Source of the DNA: Roseomonas acroporae
Lineage (GTDB): Bacteria; Pseudomonadota; Alphaproteobacteria; Acetobacterales; Acetobacteraceae
Assembly: GCF_023223525.1 (NCBI RefSeq)
Contig: NZ_JALPRX010000055.1
Location: forward strand, 1 to 50,506
Direction: 5' to 3'
DNA length: 50,506 nt
Both the position numbers and the translations under genes were made by a program. The notes below the pieces were generated by a model. The model saw only the letters and a program-made list of their open reading frames with translations. It ran no database searches and was not told the DNA's origin. This document shows, piece by piece, positions 1-8,126 of this stretch (positions are counted from its first letter, which is position 1; each line of letters opens with the position of its first letter).

Positions 1-34
1 GGGCCGCGGCGCCACGGAAGCGGCGCCGCGGCCC
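1..34. terminator. perfect 13-bp inverted repeat at the window edge
   Basis: Bases 1-13 are exactly complementary to bases 22-34, leaving an 8-base loop. No T-run follows, so this may be a terminator of a gene left of the window or part of a repeat cut by the window end. Seen directly; function inferred. Confidence 0.4.
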
Positions 35-142
35 CTCGACACCCCGAGCGGGGCGCGGCTAGCCTCCGGCCGCGCGGTCCGGACCGGGACCCGGAGCGCG
101 CGTGTCGGCGCGTCCAGTCCCGAGCGCAGGAGAGCGGAGCCG

Positions 143-1432
143 GTGATCGATCAGGGGATGCGTCGGCGCGGGCTGCTCGCCGGTGGCGCGGCGGCAGCGG
201 CGATGCTGGCGGCGCCGGGCCTGCCACGGGCCCAGGGGACGGCGGCCCAGGGGACGGCGGGCCAGGGGACGGCGGGCCAGGGGGGCGGCCAGGGGAGCGG
301 CGGGGCGCCGATCCGGATCGGCGAGATCAACAGCTACAGCAGCCAGCCCGCCTTCCTCCAGCCCTACCGCAACGGCTGGAACATGGCGCTGGACGAGGTG
401 AACGCCGCCGGCGGCATCGGCGGGCGTCGCCTGGAGACGGTGTTCCGCGACGACAACGGCAAGCCCGAGGACGCGGTGCGCCATGTCGGCGAGCTGCTCA
501 ACAGCGAGAAGGTGGACCTGATCGCGGGCGGCTTCCTCTCCAATGTCGGCCTCGCCATCGCCGATGCCTGCGCCCAGGCGAAGCGCCTCTACATGGCCGG
601 CGAGCCGCTGACCGACGCGATGGTCTGGGCCAGGGGCAACCGCTACACCTACCGGCTGCGCGCCTCCACCTACATGCAGGCGGCGATGCTGGTGGAGGAG
701 GCGGCGAAGCTGCCGGCCAAGCGCTGGGCCGTGGTGGCGCCGAATTTCGAGTACGGCCAGTCCGCCGTGCGCTCCTTCAAGGAGCTGCTGGGCCGCGCCA
801 GGCCGGACGTGCAGTTCGTCAGCGAGCAGTTCCCGGCGCTGGGGCGCATCGACGCCGGCGCCACGGTGCAGGCGCTGGCCAGCGCCAACCCGGAGGCGAT
901 CTTCAACGCCACCTTCGCCTCCGACCTCACCGCCTTCGTCCGCCAGGGCAACATACGCGGCCTGTTCGAGCGGCGCAGCGTGGTGAGCATGCTCTCGGGC
1001 GAGCCGGAATACCTCGATCCGCTCGGCGACGAGGCGCCGGAGGGCTGGATCGTCACCGGCTATCCCTGGGCCGATCTCAACACGGCGCGCCACGTCGCCT
1101 TCCGCGACGGCTACCGGCGGCGCTTCAACGACTATCCGCGCCTCGGCTCGGTGGTGGGCTACGACCTGGTCGGCAGCATCGCCGCGATGCTGCGCCGCGC
1201 CGCCTCGACCGACACCGAGAAGATGGTCGACGCGGCGAGCGGGCTTCGCTTCAACGCGGTGTTCGGCGACGTCGAGTACCGGGCGATCGACCACCAGTCC
1301 ACCATGGGCGCCTTCGTGGGCAAGCTGGCGCTGAAGAGCGGCAAGGGCGTGATGGTGGACTGGCGCTACGCCGACGGCGCCAAGTACCTGCCGCCCGACG
1401 AGGTGGTGCGCCAGCTCCGCCCCCAGGGCTAG
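143..1432 (+). CDS. branched-chain amino-acid-type ABC transporter substrate-binding protein
   Basis: Periplasmic ligand-binding protein that would deliver an amino acid or related small carboxylate to the Liv-type permease encoded next. The N-terminus has twin arginines (MRRRGLLAGG) and a long Ala-rich hydrophobic stretch, so a Tat-like signal peptide is likely. A Gly/Gln-rich linker made by a tandem DNA repeat (about residues 30-53) separates it from the type I periplasmic fold, which opens at IRIGEINSYS and includes the Peripla_BP_6-like segment WNMALDEVNAAGGIGGR. Size (429 residues) is normal. The GTG at 143 has AGGAG ten bases upstream; an ATG at 158 is the alternative start. It is the first gene of a liv operon. 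The TAG stop lies inside a dispersed repeat. Substrate cannot be told from sequence. Confidence 0.9.
   Translation: MIDQGMRRRGLLAGGAAAAAMLAAPGLPRAQGTAAQGTAGQGTAGQGGGQGSGGAPIRIGEINSYSSQPAFLQPYRNGWNMALDEVNAAGGIGGRRLETVFRDDNGKPEDAVRHVGELLNSEKVDLIAGGFLSNVGLAIADACAQAKRLYMAGEPLTDAMVWARGNRYTYRLRASTYMQAAMLVEEAAKLPAKRWAVVAPNFEYGQSAVRSFKELLGRARPDVQFVSEQFPALGRIDAGATVQALASANPEAIFNATFASDLTAFVRQGNIRGLFERRSVVSMLSGEPEYLDPLGDEAPEGWIVTGYPWADLNTARHVAFRDGYRRRFNDYPRLGSVVGYDLVGSIAAMLRRAASTDTEKMVDAASGLRFNAVFGDVEYRAIDHQSTMGAFVGKLALKSGKGVMVDWRYADGAKYLPPDEVVRQLRPQG
231..300 (+). repeat. 15-bp tandem repeat inside the binding-protein gene
   Basis: Three 15-bp units of the form CCCAGGGGACGGCGG (231-245, 246-260, 261-275; the third starts with G) are followed by two decayed units. 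They are in frame and encode AQGTA/GQGTA blocks between the signal peptide and the mature domain, so copy-number change would only lengthen or shorten the linker. Confidence 0.8.
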
Positions 1433-1532
1433 AGCGGAACGCAGGCCAGTTGGGACTGCGCGCCGCCCCATCCCATTGTTTTCCGAGCGGATTCACGCCT
1501 ACGGGCGTAGCCGCCCGCCGGCGATCCGCTCT
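1430..1532. repeat. dispersed ~100-bp palindromic element, copy A1
   Basis: The element begins at the gene's TAG stop (TAGAGCGGAACGC) and ends GCGATCCGCTCTG, so its two ends are near-perfect inverted repeats (11 of 12 bases). The middle contains GGATTCACGCC and CCGCCCGCCGGCG. A second copy in opposite orientation lies at 25610-25709. It looks like a small REP- or MITE-like element; no protein is encoded. Confidence 0.75.
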
Positions 1533-1661
1533 GGCTCCCGCGGGCCGGGTTGCCCCGGGGGGCGTCCTCCCGGGGTGGCGGCGCCGGCCGCCCGGCGCGG
1601 CGTTGGTGTTCTCGACCGGGGCGGCCCCGCCGGCCCCGGGACCCTCGGCGGGAATCGCGCG

Positions 1662-3563
1662 ATGATGGAATTGCTGCTCGTCCAGGGGCTGAACGGGCTG
1701 GCCAGCGCCGCCTCGCTGTTCCTGGTGGCCGCCGGCCTGTCGATCATCTTCGGCGTCACGCGCATCGTGAACTTCGCGCATGGCAGCCTCTACATGCTGG
1801 GCGCCTACATCGCGGTGACTCTGTTCGCGGTGCTGCCGCGCGACCAGCTCGGCTTCTGGGGCGCGGTGCTGCTCTCGGCCGTCGCCGCCGGGCTGCTCGG
1901 CGCGCTGCTGGAGCGGCTGGTGCTGCGCCGGCTCTACGGCGCGCCGGAGCTGTTCCAGCTCCTCGCCACCTTCGGCGTGGTGCTGATCGTGCAGGACGCG
2001 GCGCTGCTGATCTGGGGGCCGCAGGACCTGCTCGGGCCGCGCGCCCCGGGCCTGCGCGGCGCGGTCTATGTCGGCGAGGCGCGCATCCCGCTCTACGACC
2101 TGTTCCTGTTCGCGGTGGGGCCGGTGGTGCTCGCGCTGCTCTGGCTGCTGTTCAACCGCACGCGCTGGGGCACGCTGGTGCGCGCGGCGACGCAGGACCG
2201 CGAGATGGTGGCGGCCCTCGGCGTCAACCAGCGCTGGCTGTTCACCACGGTGTTCTTCCTGGGCAGCCTGCTCGCCGGGCTCGGCGGCGCGCTGCAATTG
2301 CCGCGCGGCCAGCCGGCGACGCTGCACATGGACCTCGACGTCATCACCGAGGCCTTCGCCGTGGTGGTGATCGGCGGCATGGGCAGCGTGCCGGGCGCCT
2401 TCCTCGCCGCGCTGCTGATCGGCATGCTGCAGGCCTACGGCATCCTGGTCTTCCCCAAGATCACGCTGGTGCTGACCTTCCTGGTGATGGCGGCGGTGCT
2501 GGTGGTGCGGCCGCACGGGCTGCTGGGCCGGCCGCAGGGCGCGGCGCGCGCGCTCGGCGCGGGGGTCGAGGCGGTGATCCGCCCCGCCCCGCCGGCGCTG
2601 CGCCGCCTCGGCCTCGCCGTGCTGGCGCTGCTGCTGGTGCTGCCCCCCTTCCTCGGCAGCTACGCGGTCTCGGTGCTGGGCGAGATCGCGGTGTTCGTGC
2701 TGTTCGCGGCCAGCCTGCACCTGATGATGGGCCCGGGCGGCATGGCCTCCTTCGGGCACGCGGCCTATTTCGGCCTCGGCGCCTACGGCGTGGCGCTGCT
2801 GGTGACGAATTTCGGCGTGCCGATGCTGGGCGGCCTCGTCGCCGCGCCGGTGGTGGCGGCCATCGCCGGGGCGGTGTTCGGCTGGTTCTGCGTGCGCCTC
2901 TCCGGCGTCTACCTCGCCATGCTGACGCTGGCCTTCGCGCAGATCGCCTGGTCCGGCGCCTTCCAGTGGGTGGAGCTGACGGGCGGCGACAACGGCATCC
3001 TCGGCGTCTGGCCCGAGGGCTTCCTGGCCGGGCCGCTGCCGTTCCTCTACCTCACCCTCGCCGTCTCGATCGGCGTGACGCTGCTGCTGCGGCGGGTGAT
3101 CTACGCGCCCTTCGGCTACGCGCTGCGCGCCGGCCGCGACAGCCCGCTGCGGGCCGAGGCGATCGGCATCGGCGTGCGCGGCGTGCAGTGGCGCGCCTTC
3201 ATCCTGGCGGCCGCCGCGGCGGGCGTCGCGGGCGGGCTGTTCGCCTACGGCAAGGGCAGCGTCTTCCCGACCTACATGCAGATCTCGCGCTCGGTGGACG
3301 GGCTGATGATGGTGCTGCTGGGCGGCGTGCAGACCGTGAGCGGACCGATCGTCGGCGCGGTGGTGTTCCGCGGGCTGGAGGAGCAACTGCTGCGCCTGAC
3401 CGACTACTGGCGCGCGGTGCTGGGCGCCGCGATCCTGCTGCTGGTGCTGGCCTTCCCGCAGGGCATCGCGGGGGCGGCGCAGGCCTGGTGGCAGCGGCGC
3501 GGCGCGGGGACCGGGCCGGCGGCCGCGGGGACGGAGCGGGGCGAGGCGGAGCGGGCGGCATGA
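1662..3563 (+). CDS. branched-chain amino-acid ABC permease, LivH-LivM fusion
   Basis: Inner-membrane permease of the Liv/HAAT importer family. The first half (to about residue 290) is LivH-like, starting with a hydrophobic helix after LLVQGLNGLASA and carrying the IIFGVTRIVNFAHGSLYMLG signature. The second half (about 310-615) is LivM-like, with LHLMMGPGGMASFGHAAYFG and the cytoplasmic-loop motif GYALRAGRDSPLRAEAIGIG. These subunits are usually two proteins; here one 633-residue chain would supply both halves of the pore. The start is placed at the ATG-ATG where homology begins, although the frame is open further upstream. The 3' end overlaps livG by ATGA, so translational coupling is expected. 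Confidence 0.88.
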   Translation: MMELLLVQGLNGLASAASLFLVAAGLSIIFGVTRIVNFAHGSLYMLGAYIAVTLFAVLPRDQLGFWGAVLLSAVAAGLLGALLERLVLRRLYGAPELFQLLATFGVVLIVQDAALLIWGPQDLLGPRAPGLRGAVYVGEARIPLYDLFLFAVGPVVLALLWLLFNRTRWGTLVRAATQDREMVAALGVNQRWLFTTVFFLGSLLAGLGGALQLPRGQPATLHMDLDVITEAFAVVVIGGMGSVPGAFLAALLIGMLQAYGILVFPKITLVLTFLVMAAVLVVRPHGLLGRPQGAARALGAGVEAVIRPAPPALRRLGLAVLALLLVLPPFLGSYAVSVLGEIAVFVLFAASLHLMMGPGGMASFGHAAYFGLGAYGVALLVTNFGVPMLGGLVAAPVVAAIAGAVFGWFCVRLSGVYLAMLTLAFAQIAWSGAFQWVELTGGDNGILGVWPEGFLAGPLPFLYLTLAVSIGVTLLLRRVIYAPFGYALRAGRDSPLRAEAIGIGVRGVQWRAFILAAAAAGVAGGLFAYGKGSVFPTYMQISRSVDGLMMVLLGGVQTVSGPIVGAVVFRGLEEQLLRLTDYWRAVLGAAILLLVLAFPQGIAGAAQAWWQRRGAGTGPAAAGTERGEAERAA

Positions 3564-4402
3564 CGGCGGAGGCAGGGGCGGCGGCCGCCGCGCGCGCGGC
3601 GAACGGGATGGCGGACGGGATGGCGGACGGGATGCCCGGTGGCGCGCCCGTGCTGGCGGTCGAGGGGCTGGAGAAGCGCTTCGGCGGGGTGCACGCCGTG
3701 GCCGGCATCTCCTTCGCGGTCGGCGCGGGCGAGCTGCTGGCGCTGATCGGCCCGAACGGCGCGGGCAAGAGCACCACCTTCAACATGGTGGGCGGGCAGC
3801 TCCGCCCCGATGGCGGCCGGGTGCGGCTGGCGGGGCAGGACATCACCGGGCTGCCGCCGCGCCGCATCTGGAAGCTCGGGGTGGGGCGCACCTTCCAGAT
3901 CACCGCCACCTTCGCCTCGATGACGGTGCGCGAGAACGTGCAGATGGCGCTGCTCTCGCACCACGGCGAGCTCTCCGGGCTGTGGCGGCCGGTCGCGAAA
4001 CGGCATGCGGCGGAGGCGGACGCGCTGCTGGCGCGCGTCGGCATCCTCGACCAGGCGGAGCGCGGCTGCGGCGTGCTCGCCTACGGCGACCTCAAGCGGG
4101 TGGAGCTGGCGGTGGCGATGGCGCATTCCCCGCGCCTGCTGCTGATGGACGAGCCCACCGCCGGCATGGCCCCGCGCGAGCGCGTGGCGCTGATGGCGCT
4201 GACCGCCCGCGTGGCGCGCGAGAGCGGCATCGCCGTGCTGTTCACGGAGCACGACATGGACGTGGTGTTCGCCCATGCCGACCGCATCCTGGTGATGAGC
4301 CGCGGCCGCCCGATCGCCGCCGGCGACCCGGAGACGGTGCGCAACCACCCGGAGGTGCGGGCGGTGTATCTCGGCACGGGGAAGACCTCCGGTGGGCACT
4401 GA
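3560..4402 (+). CDS. livG: branched-chain amino-acid ABC transporter ATP-binding protein LivG
   Basis: Cytoplasmic ATPase of the Liv importer. Walker A is GPNGAGKST and Walker B is LLLMDEPTAGM followed by the LivG-typical MAPRER; the switch histidine lies in FTEHDMD. The signature region is atypical, reading LAYGDLKRVELAVAM instead of a plain LSGGQ, which is common in LivG proteins. The catalytic core starts near residue 33; before it is a poorly conserved Ala-rich leader with a 12-bp DNA repeat giving NGMADGMADGM, which leaves several in-frame ATG codons as possible starts. I chose the ATG overlapping the permease stop. It overlaps livF by 11 bases if livF starts at its GTG. Confidence 0.9.
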   Translation: MTAEAGAAAAARAANGMADGMADGMPGGAPVLAVEGLEKRFGGVHAVAGISFAVGAGELLALIGPNGAGKSTTFNMVGGQLRPDGGRVRLAGQDITGLPPRRIWKLGVGRTFQITATFASMTVRENVQMALLSHHGELSGLWRPVAKRHAAEADALLARVGILDQAERGCGVLAYGDLKRVELAVAMAHSPRLLLMDEPTAGMAPRERVALMALTARVARESGIAVLFTEHDMDVVFAHADRILVMSRGRPIAAGDPETVRNHPEVRAVYLGTGKTSGGH

Positions 4403-5159
4403 GACGGCGACGATGCCGGAGCCGGGGGGAGCGGCGGCGGGCGCGGCGCCGCCGGTGCTGCTGGCGGTCTCGGGGCTGCACGCGCATTACGGCCGCGCGC
4501 ACATCCTGTCCGACGTGGCGCTGGAGGCGCGGCAGGGCGAGGTGCTGGTGCTGCTCGGCCGCAACGGCGCCGGCAAGTCCACCACCATGAAGGCGATCAT
4601 GGGCCTCGTGCCGCCCAGCGCCGGGCAGGTGCGCCTCGACGGCGCGGATCTGGCGGGGCAGGAGCCGCACGTGATCGCGCGCGCCGGCATCGGCTACGTG
4701 CCCGAGGAGCGGCGCATCTTCACCGACCTGACGGTGATGGAGAACCTCGCCGTGGGCCGCCGGCCGCCGCGCGCGTGCCTCGCGCCCTGGACGCCGGAGC
4801 GGCTCTTCGCCCTGTTCCCCAACCTCGGCGAGATGCGCAACCGGCCGGGCGGACGCATGTCGGGCGGCGAGCAGCAGATGCTGACCATCGCCCGCACGCT
4901 GATGGGCAACCCGCGCCTGCTGCTGCTCGACGAGCCCTCCGAGGGCCTCTCGCCGCTGATCGTCGAGCAGATGGCCAACACCATCCTCCAGCTCAAGCGC
5001 GAGGGGCTGACCGTGCTGCTCTCCGAGCAGAACCTGCACTTCGCCGGCCTCGTCTCGGACCGCGCCACGGTGATCGAGCAGGGGCGCATCCGCTGGTCCG
5101 GCACCTTCGCGGCGCTGGAAGCGGATGCCGCGGCGCAGGCGCAGTACCTCTCGGTGTAG
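4392..5159 (+). CDS. livF: branched-chain amino-acid ABC transporter ATP-binding protein LivF
   Basis: Second ATPase of the Liv importer, expected to pair with LivG under the fused permease. Visible motifs are Walker A GRNGAGKSTT, the LivF-typical GLVPPSAGQV and GIGYVPEERRIF, signature MSGGEQQML, Walker B LLLLDEPSEGLSP and the switch region LLSEQN. The length of 255 residues is usual. A GTG at 4392 and an ATG at 4413 are both possible starts; protein homology begins only around residue 20, so they cannot be separated. It is the last gene of the operon, followed by a spacer of about 210 bases. Confidence 0.92.
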   Translation: MGTETATMPEPGGAAAGAAPPVLLAVSGLHAHYGRAHILSDVALEARQGEVLVLLGRNGAGKSTTMKAIMGLVPPSAGQVRLDGADLAGQEPHVIARAGIGYVPEERRIFTDLTVMENLAVGRRPPRACLAPWTPERLFALFPNLGEMRNRPGGRMSGGEQQMLTIARTLMGNPRLLLLDEPSEGLSPLIVEQMANTILQLKREGLTVLLSEQNLHFAGLVSDRATVIEQGRIRWSGTFAALEADAAAQAQYLSV

Positions 5160-5372
5160 CGGCGCGCCCGGCCCGGCTCCGTCCCCGGACCTTCCCCGGG
5201 GCGCCCGGCGGGCCGCCCACGGGCTGCCACCCCGGACCCGGGACACGGGCGGGCGGCAGAGAGGCCGGGCCCGACCGATCGGAAGGATGGCCGCGACGGT
5301 GGCCGGCCGGTCCGCGCCTTGTGGCCCGGCGAGGCTTCGGCCATGTTCCGCCGCCCCCGGAGGACCCCCCCG

Positions 5373-6374
5373 ATGCGTCGCCTCGCGCCGCCTGTCTCCC
5401 GCCTCGCCCGCGCCGCGCTGCTCGCCGCGCTGCTCGCTCCCGGCCTGGCCGCCCCCAGCCGCGCGCAGATCGTCCCGGCGCAGCCGCCCGGCGATCCCGT
5501 GGTGGCGCGGGTCGACAACGAGGAGATCCATCTCAGCGACATCGCCGACGCCGCCGCCGGCCTGCCGGAGCAGCTGCGCGGCCTGCCGGCGCAGGTGGTC
5601 TACCCGCTCCTGCTCGACCAGCTCATCTCCCAGAAGGCCCTGGCCGTCGCCGCGCGCCGGCAAGGGCTGGACCGCGACGAATCGGTGCGGCGGCGGATCC
5701 TCCGTGCCGAGGAAGCGGAGCTGCGCCAGGCGCTGCTGACCCGCGAGGTCGCCGGCAGCATCACCGAGGAGGCGCTGCGCCAGCGCTACGAGCGCGACGT
5801 CGCCGCCCGCCCGCCCGAGGAGGAGGTGCACGCGCGCCACATCCTGCTGCCCACCGAGACCGAGGCGCGCACGGTGCTGGCCGAGATACGCGGCGGCGCC
5901 GACTTCGCCGAGATCGCGCGCCGGCGCGCCTCCGGCCCCGGCGCGGAGCAGGGCGGCGACCTCGGCTTCCTCAAGCGCGCGGACGTGCCGCCCGCCTTCG
6001 CCGAGGCCGCCTTCGCGCTGCAGCCCGGCCAGGTGAGCGAGCCGGTGCACACCGATTTCGGCTGGCACCTGATCCGCGTCGAGGCGCGACGCACCGCCGA
6101 GCGCGAGAGCTTCGAGGAAGCCAAGGACCAGCTGCGCGAGACGATGGTGCAGGAGGCCGTCCGCGCCGTCGTGCAGCGCATCCGCGGCGAGGCGCGGGTG
6201 GAGCGCTTCAACATGGACGGCACGCCGATGGCGGCGGCCCCCGCCGAGGCGCCCGCCGCCCCCGCCGCGCCGCCCGCCGCCGCGCCGGCCCCCGCGCCTG
6301 CCCCCACGCCTGCCCCCGCCCCGGCCGGCCGCGCGCCGGCCCCCGCCACCCCCGCGCGGCCCGCGGGCCGCTGA
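5373..6374 (+). CDS. PpiC-type peptidylprolyl isomerase, exported
   Basis: Parvulin-family prolyl cis-trans isomerase and probable periplasmic chaperone. The N-terminus reads MRRLAPPVSRLARAALL, then a hydrophobic stretch ending PSRAQ, a plausible signal peptide. A SurA-like N-terminal region follows (QLRGLPAQVVYPLLLDQLIS), then the parvulin domain at about residues 145-240 with VHARHILLPTETEA, GGDLGFLKRADVPPAF and HTDFGWHLIRVE. The C-terminus is an Ala/Pro-rich tail of roughly 50 residues that looks unfolded. The ATG at 5373 is preferred over upstream TTG 5319 and ATG 5343 because it has AGGA eight bases upstream and starts a clean signal peptide. argJ follows 32 bases downstream, so the two are probably cotranscribed. 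Confidence 0.9.
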   Translation: MRRLAPPVSRLARAALLAALLAPGLAAPSRAQIVPAQPPGDPVVARVDNEEIHLSDIADAAAGLPEQLRGLPAQVVYPLLLDQLISQKALAVAARRQGLDRDESVRRRILRAEEAELRQALLTREVAGSITEEALRQRYERDVAARPPEEEVHARHILLPTETEARTVLAEIRGGADFAEIARRRASGPGAEQGGDLGFLKRADVPPAFAEAAFALQPGQVSEPVHTDFGWHLIRVEARRTAERESFEEAKDQLRETMVQEAVRAVVQRIRGEARVERFNMDGTPMAAAPAEAPAAPAAPPAAAPAPAPAPTPAPAPAGRAPAPATPARPAGR

Positions 6375-6406
6375 ACCGGGCCGAACCAGAGAGACGCCGT
6401 ATCGCC

Positions 6407-7645
6407 ATGGCCGGCAAGGACATCCCCGTCTCCCCCCTCGCGGTGCCGTTCCCCGAGCTGCCGACTCTCGCCGGGCTGCGCCTCGGCACGGCCGAGGCCG
6501 GCATCCGCTACAAGGCGCGCGCCGACCTCACCATGATGGAGTTCGCGCCCGGCACCTCGGTCGCCGGCGTGTTCACGCGCAACAAGTGCCCGGGCGCGCC
6601 GGTGGACTGGTGCCGCGCGGCGCTGCGCGGCGGCAAGGCCCGCGCCCTGGTGGTGAACGCGGGCAACGCCAACGTCTTCACCGGCCGCGCCGGCCGCGAG
6701 GCGACCGAGGCCACCGCCGAGGCCGCCGCCGCGCTGGTCGGCTGCAAGCCGCGCGAGGTGTTCCTGGCCTCGACCGGCGTGATCGGCGAGCCGCTGCCGC
6801 ACGAGCGCCTGACCGCCGCCCTGCCGGCGCTGCACGCCGGCCTCGCCGACGACCGCTGGGCCGAGGCGGCGCGCGGCATCATGACCACCGACACCTTCCC
6901 CAAGGCCTGCCTGCGCACCGCGCGGATCGGCGGCGAGACGGTGACGATCATGGGCATCGCCAAGGGCAGCGGCATGATCGCGCCCGACATGGCGACCATG
7001 CTCTGCTTCGTCGCCACCGACGCGAAGATCCCGCCCGCGGCGCTCCAGCCGATCCTCAAGCGCGCCGTGGACCGCAGCTTCAACCGCACCACGGTCGATT
7101 CCGACACCTCCACCTCCGACACGGTGCTGCTCTTCGCGACCGGCGCCGCGAGGCATCCGCGCGTCACCACCGAGGGCGGGCCGATCCTGCGCGACTTCTC
7201 GCGCGCCCTCTCCGAGCTGCTGCTCGACCTCGCCCTGCAGGTGGTGCGCGACGGCGAGGGCGCGCAGAAGCTGATCCGCATCGACGTGACCGGCGCCACC
7301 TCCGCCCGCTCCGCCCACCGCATCGCCATGAGCATCGCCAACTCGCCGCTGGTGAAGACCGCGATCGCGGGCGGCGACGCCAATTGGGGCCGCATCGTCA
7401 TGGCCGTCGGCAAGGCGGGGGAGCCGGCGGACCGCGACCGGCTCGCCGTCGGCGTCGGCGGCACCTGGATGGCGCGCGAGGGCGGCGTGATCCCGGGCTA
7501 CGACGAGGCGCCGGTGGTGGCGCACATGCAGGGGCGCGAGGTGGAGATCGCGGTCGACATCGGCCTCGGCAGCGGCCAGGCCACGGTGTGGACCTGCGAC
7601 CTGACGCACGGCTACATCGACATCAACGGCAGCTACCGCTCCTGA
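6407..7645 (+). CDS. argJ: bifunctional ornithine acetyltransferase / N-acetylglutamate synthase
   Basis: Arginine biosynthesis enzyme that moves the acetyl group from N-acetylornithine to glutamate and may also make N-acetylglutamate from acetyl-CoA. ArgJ proteins cut themselves at an Ala-Thr bond in an ATML motif; here KGSGMIAPDMATML puts the nucleophile at Thr197. Other conserved blocks are VVNAGNANVFTG, STGVIGEPLP, TTDTFPK, NRTTVDSDTSTSD and the C-terminal DLTHGYIDINGSYRS. The size (412 residues) is standard and no residue appears missing. It lies 32 bases after the prolyl isomerase gene. Confidence 0.96.
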   Translation: MAGKDIPVSPLAVPFPELPTLAGLRLGTAEAGIRYKARADLTMMEFAPGTSVAGVFTRNKCPGAPVDWCRAALRGGKARALVVNAGNANVFTGRAGREATEATAEAAAALVGCKPREVFLASTGVIGEPLPHERLTAALPALHAGLADDRWAEAARGIMTTDTFPKACLRTARIGGETVTIMGIAKGSGMIAPDMATMLCFVATDAKIPPAALQPILKRAVDRSFNRTTVDSDTSTSDTVLLFATGAARHPRVTTEGGPILRDFSRALSELLLDLALQVVRDGEGAQKLIRIDVTGATSARSAHRIAMSIANSPLVKTAIAGGDANWGRIVMAVGKAGEPADRDRLAVGVGGTWMAREGGVIPGYDEAPVVAHMQGREVEIAVDIGLGSGQATVWTCDLTHGYIDINGSYRS

Positions 7646-7658
7646 CCCCGGGCGCGCC

Positions 7659-8015
7659 GTGACCCCCTTCGGCGCCCGGCTGCGCGCGCTGCGCGAGGCG
7701 CGCGGCGTGACGCTGAAGGAGATGGCGGCGGCGCTGGACGTCTCCGCCGCCTACCTCTCGGCGCTCGAGCACGGGCATCGCGGCCGGCCGACCAGCGGGC
7801 TGGTGCACCAGATCAACGCCTATTTCGGCCTGATCTGGGACGAGGCGGACGAGATGGCCGGGCTCGCGCGCCGCTCCGCGCCGCGCGTGGTGCTGGACAC
7901 GGCGGGGCTGAGCCCGGCGGCGACGGAGTTCGCCAACCGGCTGGCGGCGGCGATTCGCGACCTGCCGCCGGAGACCATCGAGGCGCTGGCGGCGCTGCTG
8001 CCGCCGGAGGGATGA
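7659..8015 (+). CDS. XRE-family helix-turn-helix transcriptional regulator
   Basis: Small DNA-binding protein of 118 residues. Residues about 5-60 form a Cro/C1-type helix-turn-helix (RLRALREARGVTLKEMAAAL, then VSAAYLSALEHGHRG). The C-terminal half is short and helical, with no obvious ligand domain. The GTG start lies 13 bases after argJ, so it is probably the last gene of the ppiC-argJ transcript. Targets are unknown. The DUF2169 gene converges on it from the right. Confidence 0.85.
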   Translation: MTPFGARLRALREARGVTLKEMAAALDVSAAYLSALEHGHRGRPTSGLVHQINAYFGLIWDEADEMAGLARRSAPRVVLDTAGLSPAATEFANRLAAAIRDLPPETIEALAALLPPEG

Positions 8016-8085
8016 GGCGGGGCCGGGCCACGGCGGGCGGGGGGAGCGCCTGGGGGCCGGCGCCGTGGACGGCCGCCCCAGAGAG

Positions 8086-8126
8086 ACGCCCCAGGGAAAC
8101 GTCCCAAGGGAAACGCCTCAGGGGCC
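8086..8126. repeat. short imperfect tandem repeat across the DUF2169 stop codon
   Basis: Three adjacent 13-14 bp units start ACGCCCCAGGG, ACGTCCCAAGGG and ACGCCTCAGGG, and the last covers the stop codon of the minus-strand gene. The region separates convergent genes. No typical terminator stem was found here. Confidence 0.5.

Noticed and set aside
1251-3386. A 711-codon minus-strand open frame opposite the permease gene
   Set aside because: Low-complexity His/Gln/Arg product with no family motifs; opposite a clear LivH-LivM permease.
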